A stretch of 64,000 nucleotides of DNA, from contig NC_061512.1 in the NCBI RefSeq assembly GCF_022539505.1, positions 246,342,510 through 246,406,509 of the forward strand, given 5' to 3'. Under the pieces are notes generated by a model. The model searched no databases. It saw nothing but the letters and a program-made list of their open reading frames with translations, and was not told the origin of the DNA. Source of the DNA: Lolium rigidum. Lineage: Eukaryota > Streptophyta > Magnoliopsida > Poales > Poaceae. Shown in pieces: positions 31,848 through 43,799 of the stretch. The translations under genes and the position numbers were made by a program. Position 1 is the stretch's first letter. Every line of letters starts with the position of its first letter.

Positions 31848-34508
31848 TTAATGATCCACTCGCAAGAAATAGTATTTGAAGCAAAAGAGAGCTTCAAGAG
31901 GCAAATTCAAAACACATTTAAGTCTAACATGCTTCCTATGCAGAGGAATCTTGTACACAAATGAATTCATGAAGAACCAAGTGACAAGCATAAGAGGATA
32001 AAACACGAGTAACTTCAAGATTCTCAACATAGAGAGGGGAAACTTAATATTATTAAGATGCATATAACCATATTTCCCTCTCTCATAATAACTTTCAGTA
32101 GCATCATTGATGAAATCCAAAATATACCCATCACTTAAAACATTCTTATCATGGTTCATATGCATAGAAGTATCATTAATTTTGGCATAAGAAGAGTTAT
32201 TCTCATTAATAGTAATTGGAGCAAGATTATTATCAAGAATTTGAACATGGTAAACAAGTTGCATATTAAAAGAATTGTTTTTGGTAATCCAATCATGACT
32301 ATGACAAGTTTCATAAGGGTAGTTATAACCTATATCATAGCATTCTTTATAATAATCATCAAAGATCGGAGGCACAGTGTCATCATAAGAAATAGAATAG
32401 TTATCTTTCACAGTCGGTTTATCTATGACCATACCATCATTATTATTAGAAGGAGATGTATCAAACACATAATGATCAGTAGCAAAAGGATTTTCAAACA
32501 CCTCTTCCCCAAGCTTAGAGCTTTCTATATTATTATGGGAGGAAGCATGGATAGCACTGACACTATGGCAATTATTATCATCATCATTTTCAGAATTAGT
32601 TTCCCAGAGATTTGCAATATCAAAAGTAGTGTGCTCATTCAAATCATGATCGCTAATGTATGTAAAGGGCATAGGAAGATCATCATATTTAGATTCATTA
32701 TCACAATAATCATTAGGAGCAACATACTTACGGTTACTTAGCGTTATCTCATTCACGCGGGGATACGCCGTTACCTCTTTCTTTTTATTCTCCTTCTTCT
32801 TCTTCTTCTTCTTCATCTTCTTCTTCGTTCCCTTCTTCTTCTTCTTCTCTTCCTTCTCCTCATTTCCTTCTTTAGGAGGAAGAGGCTTGAAGGGTGGCTT
32901 GTCCGCATAACCTGATTTACTTTTAGAAACAATAGAAGAAACTTGGGAGGATCCCTCCTTTTCATTAATTAGTTCAAAACACACGACGGTCCTATCATAT
33001 TTTGGCAAGGTGTCATCTTCTAAAATATTTTGTATGTAAGTATTTGTATGGCTATTATCAATGCAATAAGAAAAACACCCATGCAGGACATCATCAATAT
33101 CAAGATCACTCATATGTAACAAAGAGATTTTTCTCGACAGTTCTTCACACCCCAAAAATAAAGTAAGTTCATCATACTGATTAGGAGTAATTTCATCATC
33201 ACAATACAAATTTGCAGCACTCATTGGGTTCAAATTATCATTGGAGGAGCATTGAAAATTAAAATGACCCACTTCATGGCAAACTTCACAAATAAAAGGA
33301 TAGAGGGCACAAACTTTTTTACCAAGATCATCTAGAGCCCTAAGCCACTTCCTAGTTTTTTCATTATTATGATGGATGCAATATTCATCTTTGGCTTGAT
33401 TAATTCCACAAGGTCTATGCATTCCACAAAAATTAACATGCTTATAGGAAATAGCATTCTTAGGAGTTTGAGCATGCTTATTGCAATTATTAACACCAAT
33501 TTCATTCTTCATGCAAGCCTCTTTAAAAGGTTCATGATACTTATCAAAATTCTTCTTAGGCAATTCAAAATGAGAAGCAAAGGATTTATAAAGATTTGCA
33601 GCAACTTGAAAGTCAAGACCATAAGTAGCACTCATATTTCGAAATTTATCGGTATCCATAAAAGCTTCAATGCATTCATAATCATAATTTATACCTGACT
33701 CTTTACCTTCATTGTTCTCCCATCCTTCAGCGTTCTCCTTAATCCGATCAAGAAGATCCCACCTAGCTTCAACCTCCTTGCTTGTGAAAGATCCCTCCGA
33801 ACAGGCATCCAGATAGTCCTTGTGATGTCCTGAAAGCCTCGCATAAAAATTGTTAACAATAACATTACGGGAGAGCTCATGAATGGGACATTTGAGCATT
33901 AGTGACTTCAATCTCCCCCACGCTTGAGAAATACTCTCCCCATCACGAGGATAAAAGTTATAAATATAATTCCTATCAATATGCACTTCATGAGGAGGGT
34001 AAAATTTAGAATAAAAGAGAGATGCAATTTCCTCCCAACCAAGAGAATGACTATTCTCCAACAATTTATACCAATGCGCCACTTTACCAGTCGGCGAGAA
34101 AGAGAATAGCTTCTTCTTCACTTCATCCATAGAGATACCTGCACACTTGAATAACCCGCATAATTCATGCAAAAACTGTAAATGATCCCCAGGATGGACA
34201 GTTCCATCCCCTTTATAGCGGTTATCCATAACACGTTCAATAATTTTCATGGGTATCTTGAAAGAAGTACTTGCAGTAGGTGGATTTAAAATATCACAAG
34301 CATTATTAGAGTTATCGCATATGGGAGATAAAGCATTATCAGAACAAATTTTTTCCCCTAAAGATGGGAAGCCAAAAAGATCACAGAAACTAGCTTCCCC
34401 AAGCTTAGACTTATTCATAGCATTAGCAGTGATTGTGTTCATACCAATAATATTGCTACTAGCATGCAATTGAGGCTCCATAGGTTCTTTAATTTTCGCA
34501 TCACACAA
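31848..34508 (-). CDS. Gag-type protein of element 1 with C-terminal extension (886 codons)
   Basis: Uninterrupted minus-strand frame. Residues ~125-260 resemble a plant gypsy gag domain (VAHWYKLLENSHSLGWEEIA, FYSKFYPPHEV, ESISQAWGRLKSLMLKCP, FYARLSGHHKDYLDACSEG). A CCHC knuckle CEVCHEVGHFNFQC lies near residues 405-420. A Lys/Glu-rich basic tract follows at about 545-580. An Asp/Asn-rich region then leads to a hydrophobic C-terminus (residues ~820-880) with SYYERGKYGY and YKIPLHRKHVRLKCVLNL. The gag part would package element RNA. The C-terminal part recurs in element 2 without gag; its role is unknown. No protease motif is seen. Confidence 0.85.
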   Translation of the reverse strand: MCDAKIKEPMEPQLHASSNIIGMNTITANAMNKSKLGEASFCDLFGFPSLGEKICSDNALSPICDNSNNACDILNPPTASTSFKIPMKIIERVMDNRYKGDGTVHPGDHLQFLHELCGLFKCAGISMDEVKKKLFSFSPTGKVAHWYKLLENSHSLGWEEIASLFYSKFYPPHEVHIDRNYIYNFYPRDGESISQAWGRLKSLMLKCPIHELSRNVIVNNFYARLSGHHKDYLDACSEGSFTSKEVEARWDLLDRIKENAEGWENNEGKESGINYDYECIEAFMDTDKFRNMSATYGLDFQVAANLYKSFASHFELPKKNFDKYHEPFKEACMKNEIGVNNCNKHAQTPKNAISYKHVNFCGMHRPCGINQAKDEYCIHHNNEKTRKWLRALDDLGKKVCALYPFICEVCHEVGHFNFQCSSNDNLNPMSAANLYCDDEITPNQYDELTLFLGCEELSRKISLLHMSDLDIDDVLHGCFSYCIDNSHTNTYIQNILEDDTLPKYDRTVVCFELINEKEGSSQVSSIVSKSKSGYADKPPFKPLPPKEGNEEKEEKKKKKGTKKKMKKKKKKKENKKKEVTAYPRVNEITLSNRKYVAPNDYCDNESKYDDLPMPFTYISDHDLNEHTTFDIANLWETNSENDDDNNCHSVSAIHASSHNNIESSKLGEEVFENPFATDHYVFDTSPSNNNDGMVIDKPTVKDNYSISYDDTVPPIFDDYYKECYDIGYNYPYETCHSHDWITKNNSFNMQLVYHVQILDNNLAPITINENNSSYAKINDTSMHMNHDKNVLSDGYILDFINDATESYYERGKYGYMHLNNIKFPLSMLRILKLLVFYPLMLVTWFFMNSFVYKIPLHRKHVRLKCVLNLPLEALFCFKYYFLRVDH

Positions 34509-34692
34509 TTAATGTCCTAACTTAGGAAATAAATCAAAAAGCTCATAGTTGTATTCCATTATGCCTAACTAGTGTAAACAAGAAACAAAAAGTTGCAATT
34601 GCAGGATCTAAATGAAATAGCTTCGAGCACAAACACAATGGCGCCAGAAAAGTACTACCTGGAACCGGAGTATGAGTGCCTTTTACCTTTCC

Positions 34693-34710
34693 TCCCCGGC
34701 AACGGCGCCA
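34693..34710 (-). promoter_or_regulatory. Primer-binding site of element 1 (tRNA-Asp type)
   Basis: tccccggcaacggcgcca on the plus strand, complementary in element orientation to the 3' end expected of tRNA-Asp, ten bases inside the 5' LTR. The same core is at 40257-40272 (element 2) and 42928-42945 (element 3, slightly altered). Confidence 0.8.
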
Positions 34711-34720
34711 GAAAATAGCT

Positions 34721-35621
34721 TGATGTCTACGCCCCCTCCTTTTCCTGTAGACGGTGTTGGGCCTCCAAGAGCAGAGGTTTGTAGAACAGCGGCAAGTTTT
34801 CCCTTAAGTGGATCACCCAAGGTTTATCGAACTCGGGGAGGAAGAGGTCAAAGATATCCCTCTCATGCAACCCCGCAACCACAAAGCAAGAAGTCTCTTG
34901 TGTCCCCAACACACCTAATAGGTGCACTAGTTCGGCGAAGAGATAGTGAAATACGGGTGGTATAATTAAGTAGTAGCAACGGCACCAGAAAAGTGCTTTG
35001 CCCGGGACGAGTAAACAAGCGGTAGTAACGCAGCGGTAGTAACGCAGTGAAACGAGTAAACAAGCGAGCGATAGCGATATTTAGGAACAAGGCCTAGGGA
35101 TCATACTTTCACTAGTGGACACTCTCAACATTGATCACATAACAGAATAGATAAATGCATACTCTACACTCTTGTTGGATGATGAACACCATTGCGTAGG
35201 ATTACACGAACCCTCAATGCCGGAGTTAACAAGCTCCACAATTCAATGTTCATATTTAAATAACCTTAGAGTGCATGAAAGATCAACACGACTAAACCAA
35301 GTACTAACATAGCATGCACACTGTCACCTTCACACTATGTAGGAGGCATAGATCACATCAATACCATCATAGCAATAGTTAACTTCATAATCTACAAGAG
35401 ATCATAATCATAGCATACGCCAAGTACTAACACGGATGCACACACTGTCACCATTACACCGTGCAGGAGGAATAAAACTACTTTAATAACATCACTAGAG
35501 TAGCACATAGATGAATAGTGATACAAAACTCATATGAATCTTAATCATGTAAAGCAGCTCATGAGATTATTGTATTGAGGTACATGGGGGAGAGATGAAC
35601 CACATAGCTACAGCGGAGCCC
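34721..35621 (-). repeat. 5' LTR of element 1, first part (continues at 48550)
   Basis: Starts tgatgtctacgccc and breaks at cggagccc (35621), where element 2 entered. The remainder resumes at 48550 after the duplicated AGCCC (35617-35621 and 48545-48549). Confidence 0.93.
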
Positions 35622-37216
35622 TGATACGCGTACAGCACGCGTCCGTTGGGAACCCCAAGAGGAAGGTGTGATGCGTACAGCGGCAAGTTTTCCCTCAGTA
35701 TGAAACCAAGGTTTATCGAACCAGTAGGAGCCAAGAAGCACGTTGAAGGTTGATGGCGGCGGGATGTAGTGCGGCGCAACACCGGAGATTCCGGCGCCAA
35801 CGTGGAACCTGCACAACACAACCAAAGTACTTTGCCCCAACGAAACAGCGAGGTTGTCAATCTCACCGGCTTGCTGTAACAAAGGATTAGATGTATAGTG
35901 TGGATGATGATTGTTTGCGGAAAAACAGTAGAACAGTATTGCGATAGATTGTATTTCGAGTATAGAGAATTGGACCGGGGTCCACAGTTCACTAGAGGTG
36001 TCTCTCCCATAAGATAAACAGCATGTTGGGTGAACAAATTACGAGTTGGGCAATTGACAAATAAAGAGGGCATGACCATGCACATACATATTATGATGAG
36101 TATTGTGAGATTTAATTGGGCATTACGACAAAGTACATAGACCGCTATCCAGCATGCATCTATGCCTAAAAAGTCCACCTTCGAGGTTATCATCCGAACC
36201 CCCTCCAGTATTAAGTTGCTAACAACGAGACAATTGCATTAAGTATTGCGCGTAATGTAATCAGTAACTACATCCTTGAACATAGCACCAATGTTTTATC
36301 CCTAGTGGCAACAGCACATCCATAATCTTAGAGATTTCTGTCACTTCCCAGATTCACGGAGACATGAACCCACTATCGAGCATAAATACTCCCTCTTGGA
36401 GTTACAAGCATCTACTTGGCCAGAGCATCTACTAGTAACGGAGAGTATGCAAGATCATAAACAACACATAGACATAACTTTGATAATCAACATAACAAGT
36501 ATTCTCTATTCATCGGATCCCAACAAACGCAACATATAGAATTACAGATAGATGATCTTGATCATGTTCGGCAGCTCACAAGACCCGACAATTAAGCACA
36601 ATGGGGAGAAGACAACCATCTAGCTACTGCTATGGACCCATAGTCCAGGGGTAGACTACTCACACATCACTTCGGAGGCGACCATGGCGGCGTAGAGTCC
36701 TCCGGGAGATGAATCCCCTCTCCGGCAGGGGGCCGGAGGCGATCTCCTGAATCCCCCGAGATGGGATTGGCGGCGGCGGCGTCTCAGTAAGGTTTTCCAT
36801 ATCGTGGCTCTCGGTACTGGGGGTTTCGCGACGGAGGATTTAAGTAGGCGGAAGGGCAGGTCAGGAGGCGGCACGAGGGGCCCACACCATAGGGCCGCGC
36901 GGCCAGGGCAGGGGCCGCGCCGCCCTAGGGTTTGGCTGCCTCGTGGCCCCACTTCGTCTCCTCTTCGGTCTTCTGGAAGCTTCGTGGCAAAATAGGATCC
37001 TGGGCGTTGATTTCGTCCAATTCCAAGAATATTTCGTTACTAGGATTTCTGAAACCAAAAACAGCAGAAAACAGACAAGCGGCACTTCGGCATCTTGTTA
37101 ATAGGTTAGTTCCGGAAAATGCACGAATATGACATAAAATGTGCATAAAACATGTAGATATCATCAATAATGTGGCATGGAACACAAGAAATTATCGATA
37201 CGTCGGAGACGTATCA
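35622..37216 (-). repeat. 3' LTR of element 2
   Basis: Starts tgatacgcgtacagcacgcg and ends atacgtcggagacgtatca. Pairs with 40285-41320 plus 47989-48544. Abutted at 37217 by the polypurine word ccccaagctt. Confidence 0.93.
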
Positions 37217-39347
37217 GCATCCCCAAGCTTAGTTACGCTCGTCCGAGCGGGTAAAACGATAACAAAGATAATTTCTGGAGTGACATGCCATCATAACCTT
37301 GATCATACTATTTGTAAAGCATATGTAGTGAATGCAGCGATCAAAACAATGTATATGACATGAGTAAACAAGTGAATCATATAGCAAAGACTTTTCATGA
37401 ATAGTACTTCAAGACAAGCATCAATAAGTCTTGCATAAGAGTTAACTCATAAAGCAATAATTCATAGTAAAAGCATTGAAGCAACACAAAGGAAGATTAA
37501 GTTTCAGCGGTTGCTTTCAACTTGTAACATGTATATCTCATGGATATTGTCATCATAGAGTAATATAATAAGTGCAATATGCAAGTATGTAGGAATCAAT
37601 GCACAGTTCACACAAGTGTTTGCTTCTTGAGGTGGAGAGAAATAGGTGAACTGACTCAACAAAAAGAGTAAAAGAATGGTCCTCCATAGAGGAAAAGCAT
37701 CAATTGCTATATTTGTGCTAGAGCTTTGATTTTGAAAACATGAAACAATTTTGTCAACGGTAGTAATAAAGCATATGTATCATGTAAATTATATCTTACA
37801 AGTTGCAAGCCTCATGCATAGAAACATGGTTATCGCACAACAAGCAACTTAATAAGAGATAAAGTGCATAAGTACATATTCAATACCACAATAGTTTTTA
37901 AGCTATTTGTCCCATGAGCTATATATTGCAAAGGTGAATGATGGAATTTTAAAGGTAGCACTCAAGCAATTTACTTTGGAATGGCGGAGAAATACCATGT
38001 AGTAGGTAGGTATGGTGGACACAAATGGCATAGTGGTTGGCTCAAGTATTTTGGATGCATGAGAAGTATTCCCTCTCGATACAAGGTTTAGGCTAGCAAG
38101 GTTATTTGAAACAAACACAAGGATGAACCGGTGCAGCAAAACTCACATAAAAGACATATTGAAAACATTATAAGACTCTACACCGTCTTCCTTGTTGTTC
38201 AAACTCAATACTAGAAATTATCTAGACCTTAGAGAGACCAAATATGCAAACCAAATTTTAGCATGCTCTATGTATTTCTTCATTAATGGGTGCAAAGTAT
38301 ATGATGCAAGAGCTTAAACATGAGCACAACAATTGCCAAGTATCACATTATCCAAGACATTATAGCAATTTACTACATGTATCATTTTCCAATTCCAACC
38401 ATATAACAATTTAGCGAAGAAGAAACTTCGCCTTGAATACTATGAGTAGAGCCTAAGGACATACTTGTCCATATGCTACAGCGGAGCGTGTCTCTCTCCC
38501 ACAAAGTGAATGCTAGGATCCATTTTATTCAAACAAAACAAAAACAAAAACAAACCGACGCTCCAAGAAAAGCACATAAGATGTGATGGAATAAAAATAT
38601 AGTTTCGGGGGAGGAACTCGATAATGTTGTCGATGAAGAAGGGGATGCCTTGGGCATCCCCAAGCTTAGACGCTTGAGTCTTCTTAGAATATGCAGGGGT
38701 GAACCACCGGGGCATCCCCAAGCTTAGAGCTTTCACTCTCCTTGATCATATTGTATCATCTCCTCTCTTGATCCTTGAAAACTTCCTCCACACCAAACTT
38801 AGAACAACTCATTAGAGGGTTAGTGGACAATAAAAATTAACATGTTCAGAGGTGACATAATCATTCTTAACACTTCTGGACATTGCATAAAGCTACTGGA
38901 CATTAATGGATCAAAGAAATTCATCCAACATAGCAAAAGAGGCGATGCGAAATAAAAGGCAGAATCTGTCAAAACAGAACAGTTCGTATTGACGAATTTT
39001 ATCGAGGCATCAGACTTGCTCAAATGAAAATGCTCAAATTGAATGACAGTTGCGTACATATATGAGGATCACTCACGTAAATGGCATAATTTTCTGAGTT
39101 GCCTACAGAGAATTTTGCCCAGATTCGTGACAGCAAAGAAATCTATTTCTGCGCAGTAATCCAAATCTAGTATGAACTTTTCTATCAACGACTTTACTTG
39201 GCACAACAAAACACTAAACTAAGATAAGGAGAGGTTGCTACAGTAGTAAACAACTTCCAAGACTCAAAATAAAGACAAAGTACTGTAGTAAAATAACACA
39301 TGGGTTATCTCCCAAGAAGTTTTTTCTTTATAGCCATTAAGATGGGC
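37217..39347 (-). other. Non-coding internal region of element 2
   Basis: AT-rich sequence similar in patches to 29275-31847 of element 1, including duplicated ccccaagctt words at 38658 and 38716. No pol motif or other supported frame. Confidence 0.65.
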
Positions 39348-40023
39348 TCAGCAGTTTTGATGATGCTCTCGCAAGAAATAGTATTTGAAGCAAAAGAGAG
39401 CTTCAAGAGGCAAATTCAAAACACATTTAAGTCTAACATGCTTCCTATGAAGAGGAATCTTGTAAATAAACAAGTTCAAGAAGCATAATGCAACAAGCGT
39501 AGAAAGATAAAACAAGTGTAGCTTCAAAAATTTCAGCACATAGAGAGGTGTTTTAGTAGCATGAAAATTTCTACAACCATATTTTCCTCTCTCATAATAA
39601 CTTTCAAGTAGCATCATGAGCAAACTCAACAATATAACTATCACATAAAGCATTCTTATCATGAGTCTCATGCATAAAATTATTACTCTCCACATAAGCA
39701 TAATCAATTTTATTAGTTGTAGTGGGAGCAAATTCAACAAAGTGGCTATCATCATATATAGGAGGCATATTGTAATCATAAAAGAAAATTTTCTCCTCAA
39801 TGCTTGGGGGACTAAAAAGATCATGCTCATCAAAGCCAGCTTCCCCAAGCTTAGAATTTTCCATAGCATTAGCAACAATGGTGTTCAAAGCATTCATAGT
39901 AATATCATTCCCATTAGCATACATATAAAGTTCCATGGGTTTTTTAATTCTCTCTTCAAACACATCATGTCCTAATTCAAGATAAAGTTCATAAAGATCT
40001 CTCATATTTTTGTTGTTTTCCAT
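39348..40023 (-). pseudogene. Element 2 ORF related to the C-terminal part of the element 1 protein
   Basis: The frame begins at ATG 40023 (MENNKNMRDLYELYLELGHD), includes SKLGEAGFDEHDLFSPPSIE, and ends early at EFAHDAT. It then continues in a second frame with ESYYERGKYG and a hydrophobic end sharing IPLHRKHVRLKCVLNLPLE with element 1. The break is CAAG at 39605-39608, where element 1 has CAG (near 32095), so it may be a sequence error. No gag domain or zinc knuckle. Function unknown. Confidence 0.7.
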
Positions 40024-40284
40024 TATGCTTAACTAGTGAAATAAAAACATGCATGATATTAAGTAAAGTAAAACAAGTAACTAATTTTTTTGTGTTTTTG
40101 ATATAGCAAACAAGATAGCAAATAAAGTAAAACTAGCAACTAATTTTTTTGTGTTTTGATTTAGTGCAGCAAACAAAGTAGTAAATAAAACTAAGCAAGA
40201 CAAAAACAAAGTAAAGAGATTGGGATGTGGAGACTCCCTTGCAGCGTGTCTTGATCTCCCGGCAACGGCGCCGGAAAAAGAGCT

Positions 40285-41320
40285 TGATACGCGTACAATA
40301 CGCGTCCGTTGGGAACCCCAAGAGGAAGGTGTGATGCGTACGGCGGCAAGTTTTCCCTCAGTATGAAACCAAGGTTTATCGAACCAGTAGGAGCCAAGAA
40401 GCACGTTGAAGGTTGATGGCGGCAGGATGTAGTGCGGCGCAACACCAGAGATTCCGGCGCCAACGTGGAACCTGCACAACACAACCAAAGTACTTTGCCC
40501 CAACGAAACAGCGAGGTTGTCAATCTCACCGGCTTGCTGTAACAAAGGATTAGATGTATAGTGTGGATGATGATTGTTTGCAGAAAAACAGTAGAACAGT
40601 ATTACGATAGATTGTATTTCGAGTATAGAGAATTGGACCGGGGTCCACGAGTTCACTAGAGGTGTCTCTCCCATAAGATAAACGAGCATGTTGGGTGAAC
40701 AAATTACGGTTGGGCAATTGACAAATAAAGAGGGCATGACCATGCACATACATATTATGAAGAGTATTGTGAGATTTAATTGGGCATTACGACAAAGTAC
40801 ATAGACCGCTATCCGAGCATGCATCTATGCCTAAAAGTCCACCTTCGAGTTATCATCCGAACCCCTCCGAGTATTAAGTTGCTAACAACAGACAATTGCA
40901 TTAAGTATTCGCGTAATGTAATCAGTAACTACATCCTTGAACATAGCACCAATGTTTTATCCCTAGTGGCAATAGCACATCCATAATCTTAGAGATTTCT
41001 GTCACTTCCCAGATTCACGGAGACATGAACCCACTATCGAGCATAAATACTCCCTCTTGGAGTTACAAGCATCTACTTGGCCAGAGCATCTACTAGTAAC
41101 GGAGAGCATGCAAGATCATAAACAACACATAGACATAACTTTGATAATCAACATAACAAGTATTCTCTATTCATCGGATCCCAACAAACGCAACATATAG
41201 AATTACAGATAGATGATCTTGATCATGTTCGGCAGCTCACAAGATCCGACAATTAAGCACAATGGGGAGAAGACAACCATCTAGCTACTGCTATGGACCC
41301 ATAGTCCAGGGGTAGACTAC
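40285..41320 (-). repeat. 5' LTR of element 2, first part (continues at 47989)
   Basis: Starts tgatacgcgtacaatacgcg and breaks at gtagactac (41320), where element 3 entered. It resumes at 47989 with tcacacatcactccgg after the duplicated ACTAC. Confidence 0.93.
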
Positions 41321-42917
41321 TGATACGTCTCCGACGTATCGATAATTTCTTATGTTCCATGCCACATTATTGATGTTACCTACATGTTTTATGCACACTT
41401 TATGTCATATTCGTGCATTTTCTGGAACTAACCTATTAACAAGATGCCGAAGTGCCGATTGCTCGTTTTCTGCTATTTTTGGTTTCAGAAATCCTAGTAA
41501 CGAAATATTCTCGGAATTGGACGAAATCAACGCCCAGGGTCCTATTTTGCCACGAAGCTTCCAGAAGACCGAAGAGGAGACGAAGTGGGGCCACGAGGTG
41601 CCCACACCCTAGGGCGGCGCGGCCTGCCCCTTGGCCGGGCCGACCTGTAGTGTGGGGCCCTCGTGTGGCCCCCTGACCTGCCCTTCCGCCTACTTAAAGC
41701 CTCCGTCGCGAAACCCCCGCATCCGAGAGCCACGATACGGAAAACCTTACCGAGACGCCGCCGCCGCCGATCCCATCTCGGGGGATTCGGGAGATCGCCT
41801 CCGGCACCCTGCCGGAGAGGGGATTCATCTCCCGGAGGACTCTACGCCGCCATGGTCGCCTCCCGAGTGATGTGTGAGTAGTCTACCCCTGGACTATGGG
41901 TCCATAGCAGTAGCTAGATGGTTGTCTTCTCCCCATTGTGCTTCATTGTCGGATCTTGTGAGCTGCCTAACATGATCAAGATCATCTATCTGTAATTCTA
42001 TATGTTGCGTTTGTTGGGATCCGATGAATAGAGAATACTTGTTATGTTGATTATCAAAGTTATGTCTATGTGTTGTTTATGATCTTGCATGCTCTCCGTT
42101 ACTAGTAGATGCTCCGGCCAAGTAGATGCTTGTAACTCCAAGAGGAGTATTTATGCTCGATAGTGGGTTCATGCCTCCATTGATATCCGGGACGAGTGAC
42201 TGAAAGTTCTAAGGTTGTGGATGTCTGTTGCCACTAGGGATAAAACATTGGTGCTATGTTCAAGGATGTAGTTACTGATTACATTACGCGCAATACTTAA
42301 TGCAATTGTCTGTTGTTAGCAACTTAATACTGGAGGGGGTTCGGATGATAACCTCAAGGTGGACTTTTTAGGCATAGATGCATGCTGGATGGCGGTCTAT
42401 GTACTTTGTCGTAATGCCCAATTAAATCTCACTATACTCATCATAATATGTATGTGCATGGTCATGCCCTCTTTATTTGTCAATTGCCCAACTGTAATTT
42501 GTTCACCCAACATGCTGTTTATTTTATGGGAGAGACACCTCTAGTGAACTGTGGACCCCGGTCCAATTCTCTATACTGAAATACAATCTCATGCAATACT
42601 TGTTCTACTGTTTTCTCGCAAACAATCATCTTCCACACAATACGGTTAATCCTTTGTTACAGACAAGCCGGTGAGATTGACAACCTCATCTGTTTCGTTG
42701 GGGCAAAGTACTTTGGTTGTGTTGTGCGGGTTCCACGTTGGCGCCGGAATCCCCGGTGTTGCGCCGCACTACATCCCGCCGCCATCAACCTTCAACGTGC
42801 TTCTTGGCTCCTCCTGGTTCGATAAACCTTGGTTTCTTTTCGAGGGAAAACTTGCTGCTGTGCGCATCATACCTTCCTCTTGGGGTTCCCAACGAACGTG
42901 TGAGTTACACGCCATCA
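41321..42917 (+). repeat. 5' LTR of element 3
   Basis: Starts tgatacgtctccgacgtatc and ends gtgagttacacgccatca. The TATA-like cctacttaaagcc (about 41690) precedes a GC-rich leader. Differences from the right LTR are few, and many involve CTG/CTCG words. Confidence 0.94.
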
Positions 42918-43150
42918 AGCTCTTTTTCCGGCGCCGTTGCGGGGAGATCAAGACACGCTGCAAGGGGAGTCTCCACTTCCCAATCTCTTTACTTTGTTTT
43001 TGTCTTGCTTAGTTTTATTTACTACTTTGTTTGCTGCACTAAATCAAAATACAAAAAATTAGTTGCTAGTTTTACTTTACTTGCTATCTTGTTTGCTATA
43101 TCAAAAACACAAAAAAATTAGTTACTTGCATTTATTTTACTTGATTCATC

Positions 43151-43796
43151 ATGTTTCCTTTTAATTTTACCACAAAAGACATACCGGTAGGACGTGGGTC
43201 TATAGTTGGGAGAAATAATATAGAAGACTTTTTCAATCATGTTAGTACCATTGAAGATTTTGAAGATAGACACTTGGTAGACCTTGCGCCTACTTATGAA
43301 ATTGCTGCTCGCTTCTTTAGTTCACATGTTGGAAACTAAATTTGTTAATCTTAATCCTATAATCCAACACATGTTTCTCACACTTGGTGATATGGAAGAA
43401 AGGGAAAAGAAAGATTTTGTTTTAGAAACCCTTCTTAGAGAATTTGGTGGTATAGCAAGAGAGGCTAGAAAGGTCTTTGCTAAATTTAATATGCTTGGTT
43501 CTTATACCAATTTTGTTAGTCTCCTTGAAAAGATGGACATGGATAGAATAAGATACACTAATAATATTGATGATGGTGGGGAGATCAAAGCACCAATACC
43601 ATGTAAACTCCTAGCTATGAATGATGCGCTAGAAAATAACTATGCTTGGCTTGTTCCTGAAAATTTGTTTGATGAGAGTAGCACGCCTAAGACTAATGAA
43701 AAGGGAGATGCTGAAACTTATATATCTAATATACTATGTCTGGTTGAGAAAACTCCACATCCCGCTGTAGAAGTACCACCCTTCGATAATACTTGA
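43151..43796 (+). pseudogene. Element 3 internal ORF, unknown function, one apparent frameshift
   Basis: Starts MFPFNFTTKDIPVGRGSIVG and includes NIEDFFNHVSTIEDFEDRHL. It changes frame near 43308-43311 (a CTCG word) and goes on with ETKFVNLNPIIQHMFLTLGD and PIPCKLLAMNDALENNYAWL to a stop at 43796. Reading CTG for CTCG gives one frame of about 215 codons. There is no gag, zinc knuckle, protease or polymerase signature, and it does not resemble the ORFs of elements 1 or 2. Probably a lineage-specific cargo protein; function unknown. Confidence 0.65.
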
Positions 43797-43799
43797 TAC

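Noticed and set aside
32765..32870. Long coding meaning for the CTTCTTCTT tract on the plus strand
   Set aside because: It is the antisense of the Lys/Glu-rich tract in the gag-type ORF.
34693..34710. A tRNA-Asp gene fragment
   Set aside because: Only the 3'-end complement is present, directly next to an LTR and repeated in three elements, so it is a primer-binding site.
41321..42917. Protein-coding genes from the ~60-135 codon frames in the LTRs
   Set aside because: The same frames recur in every LTR copy and match promoter/leader DNA, not proteins.
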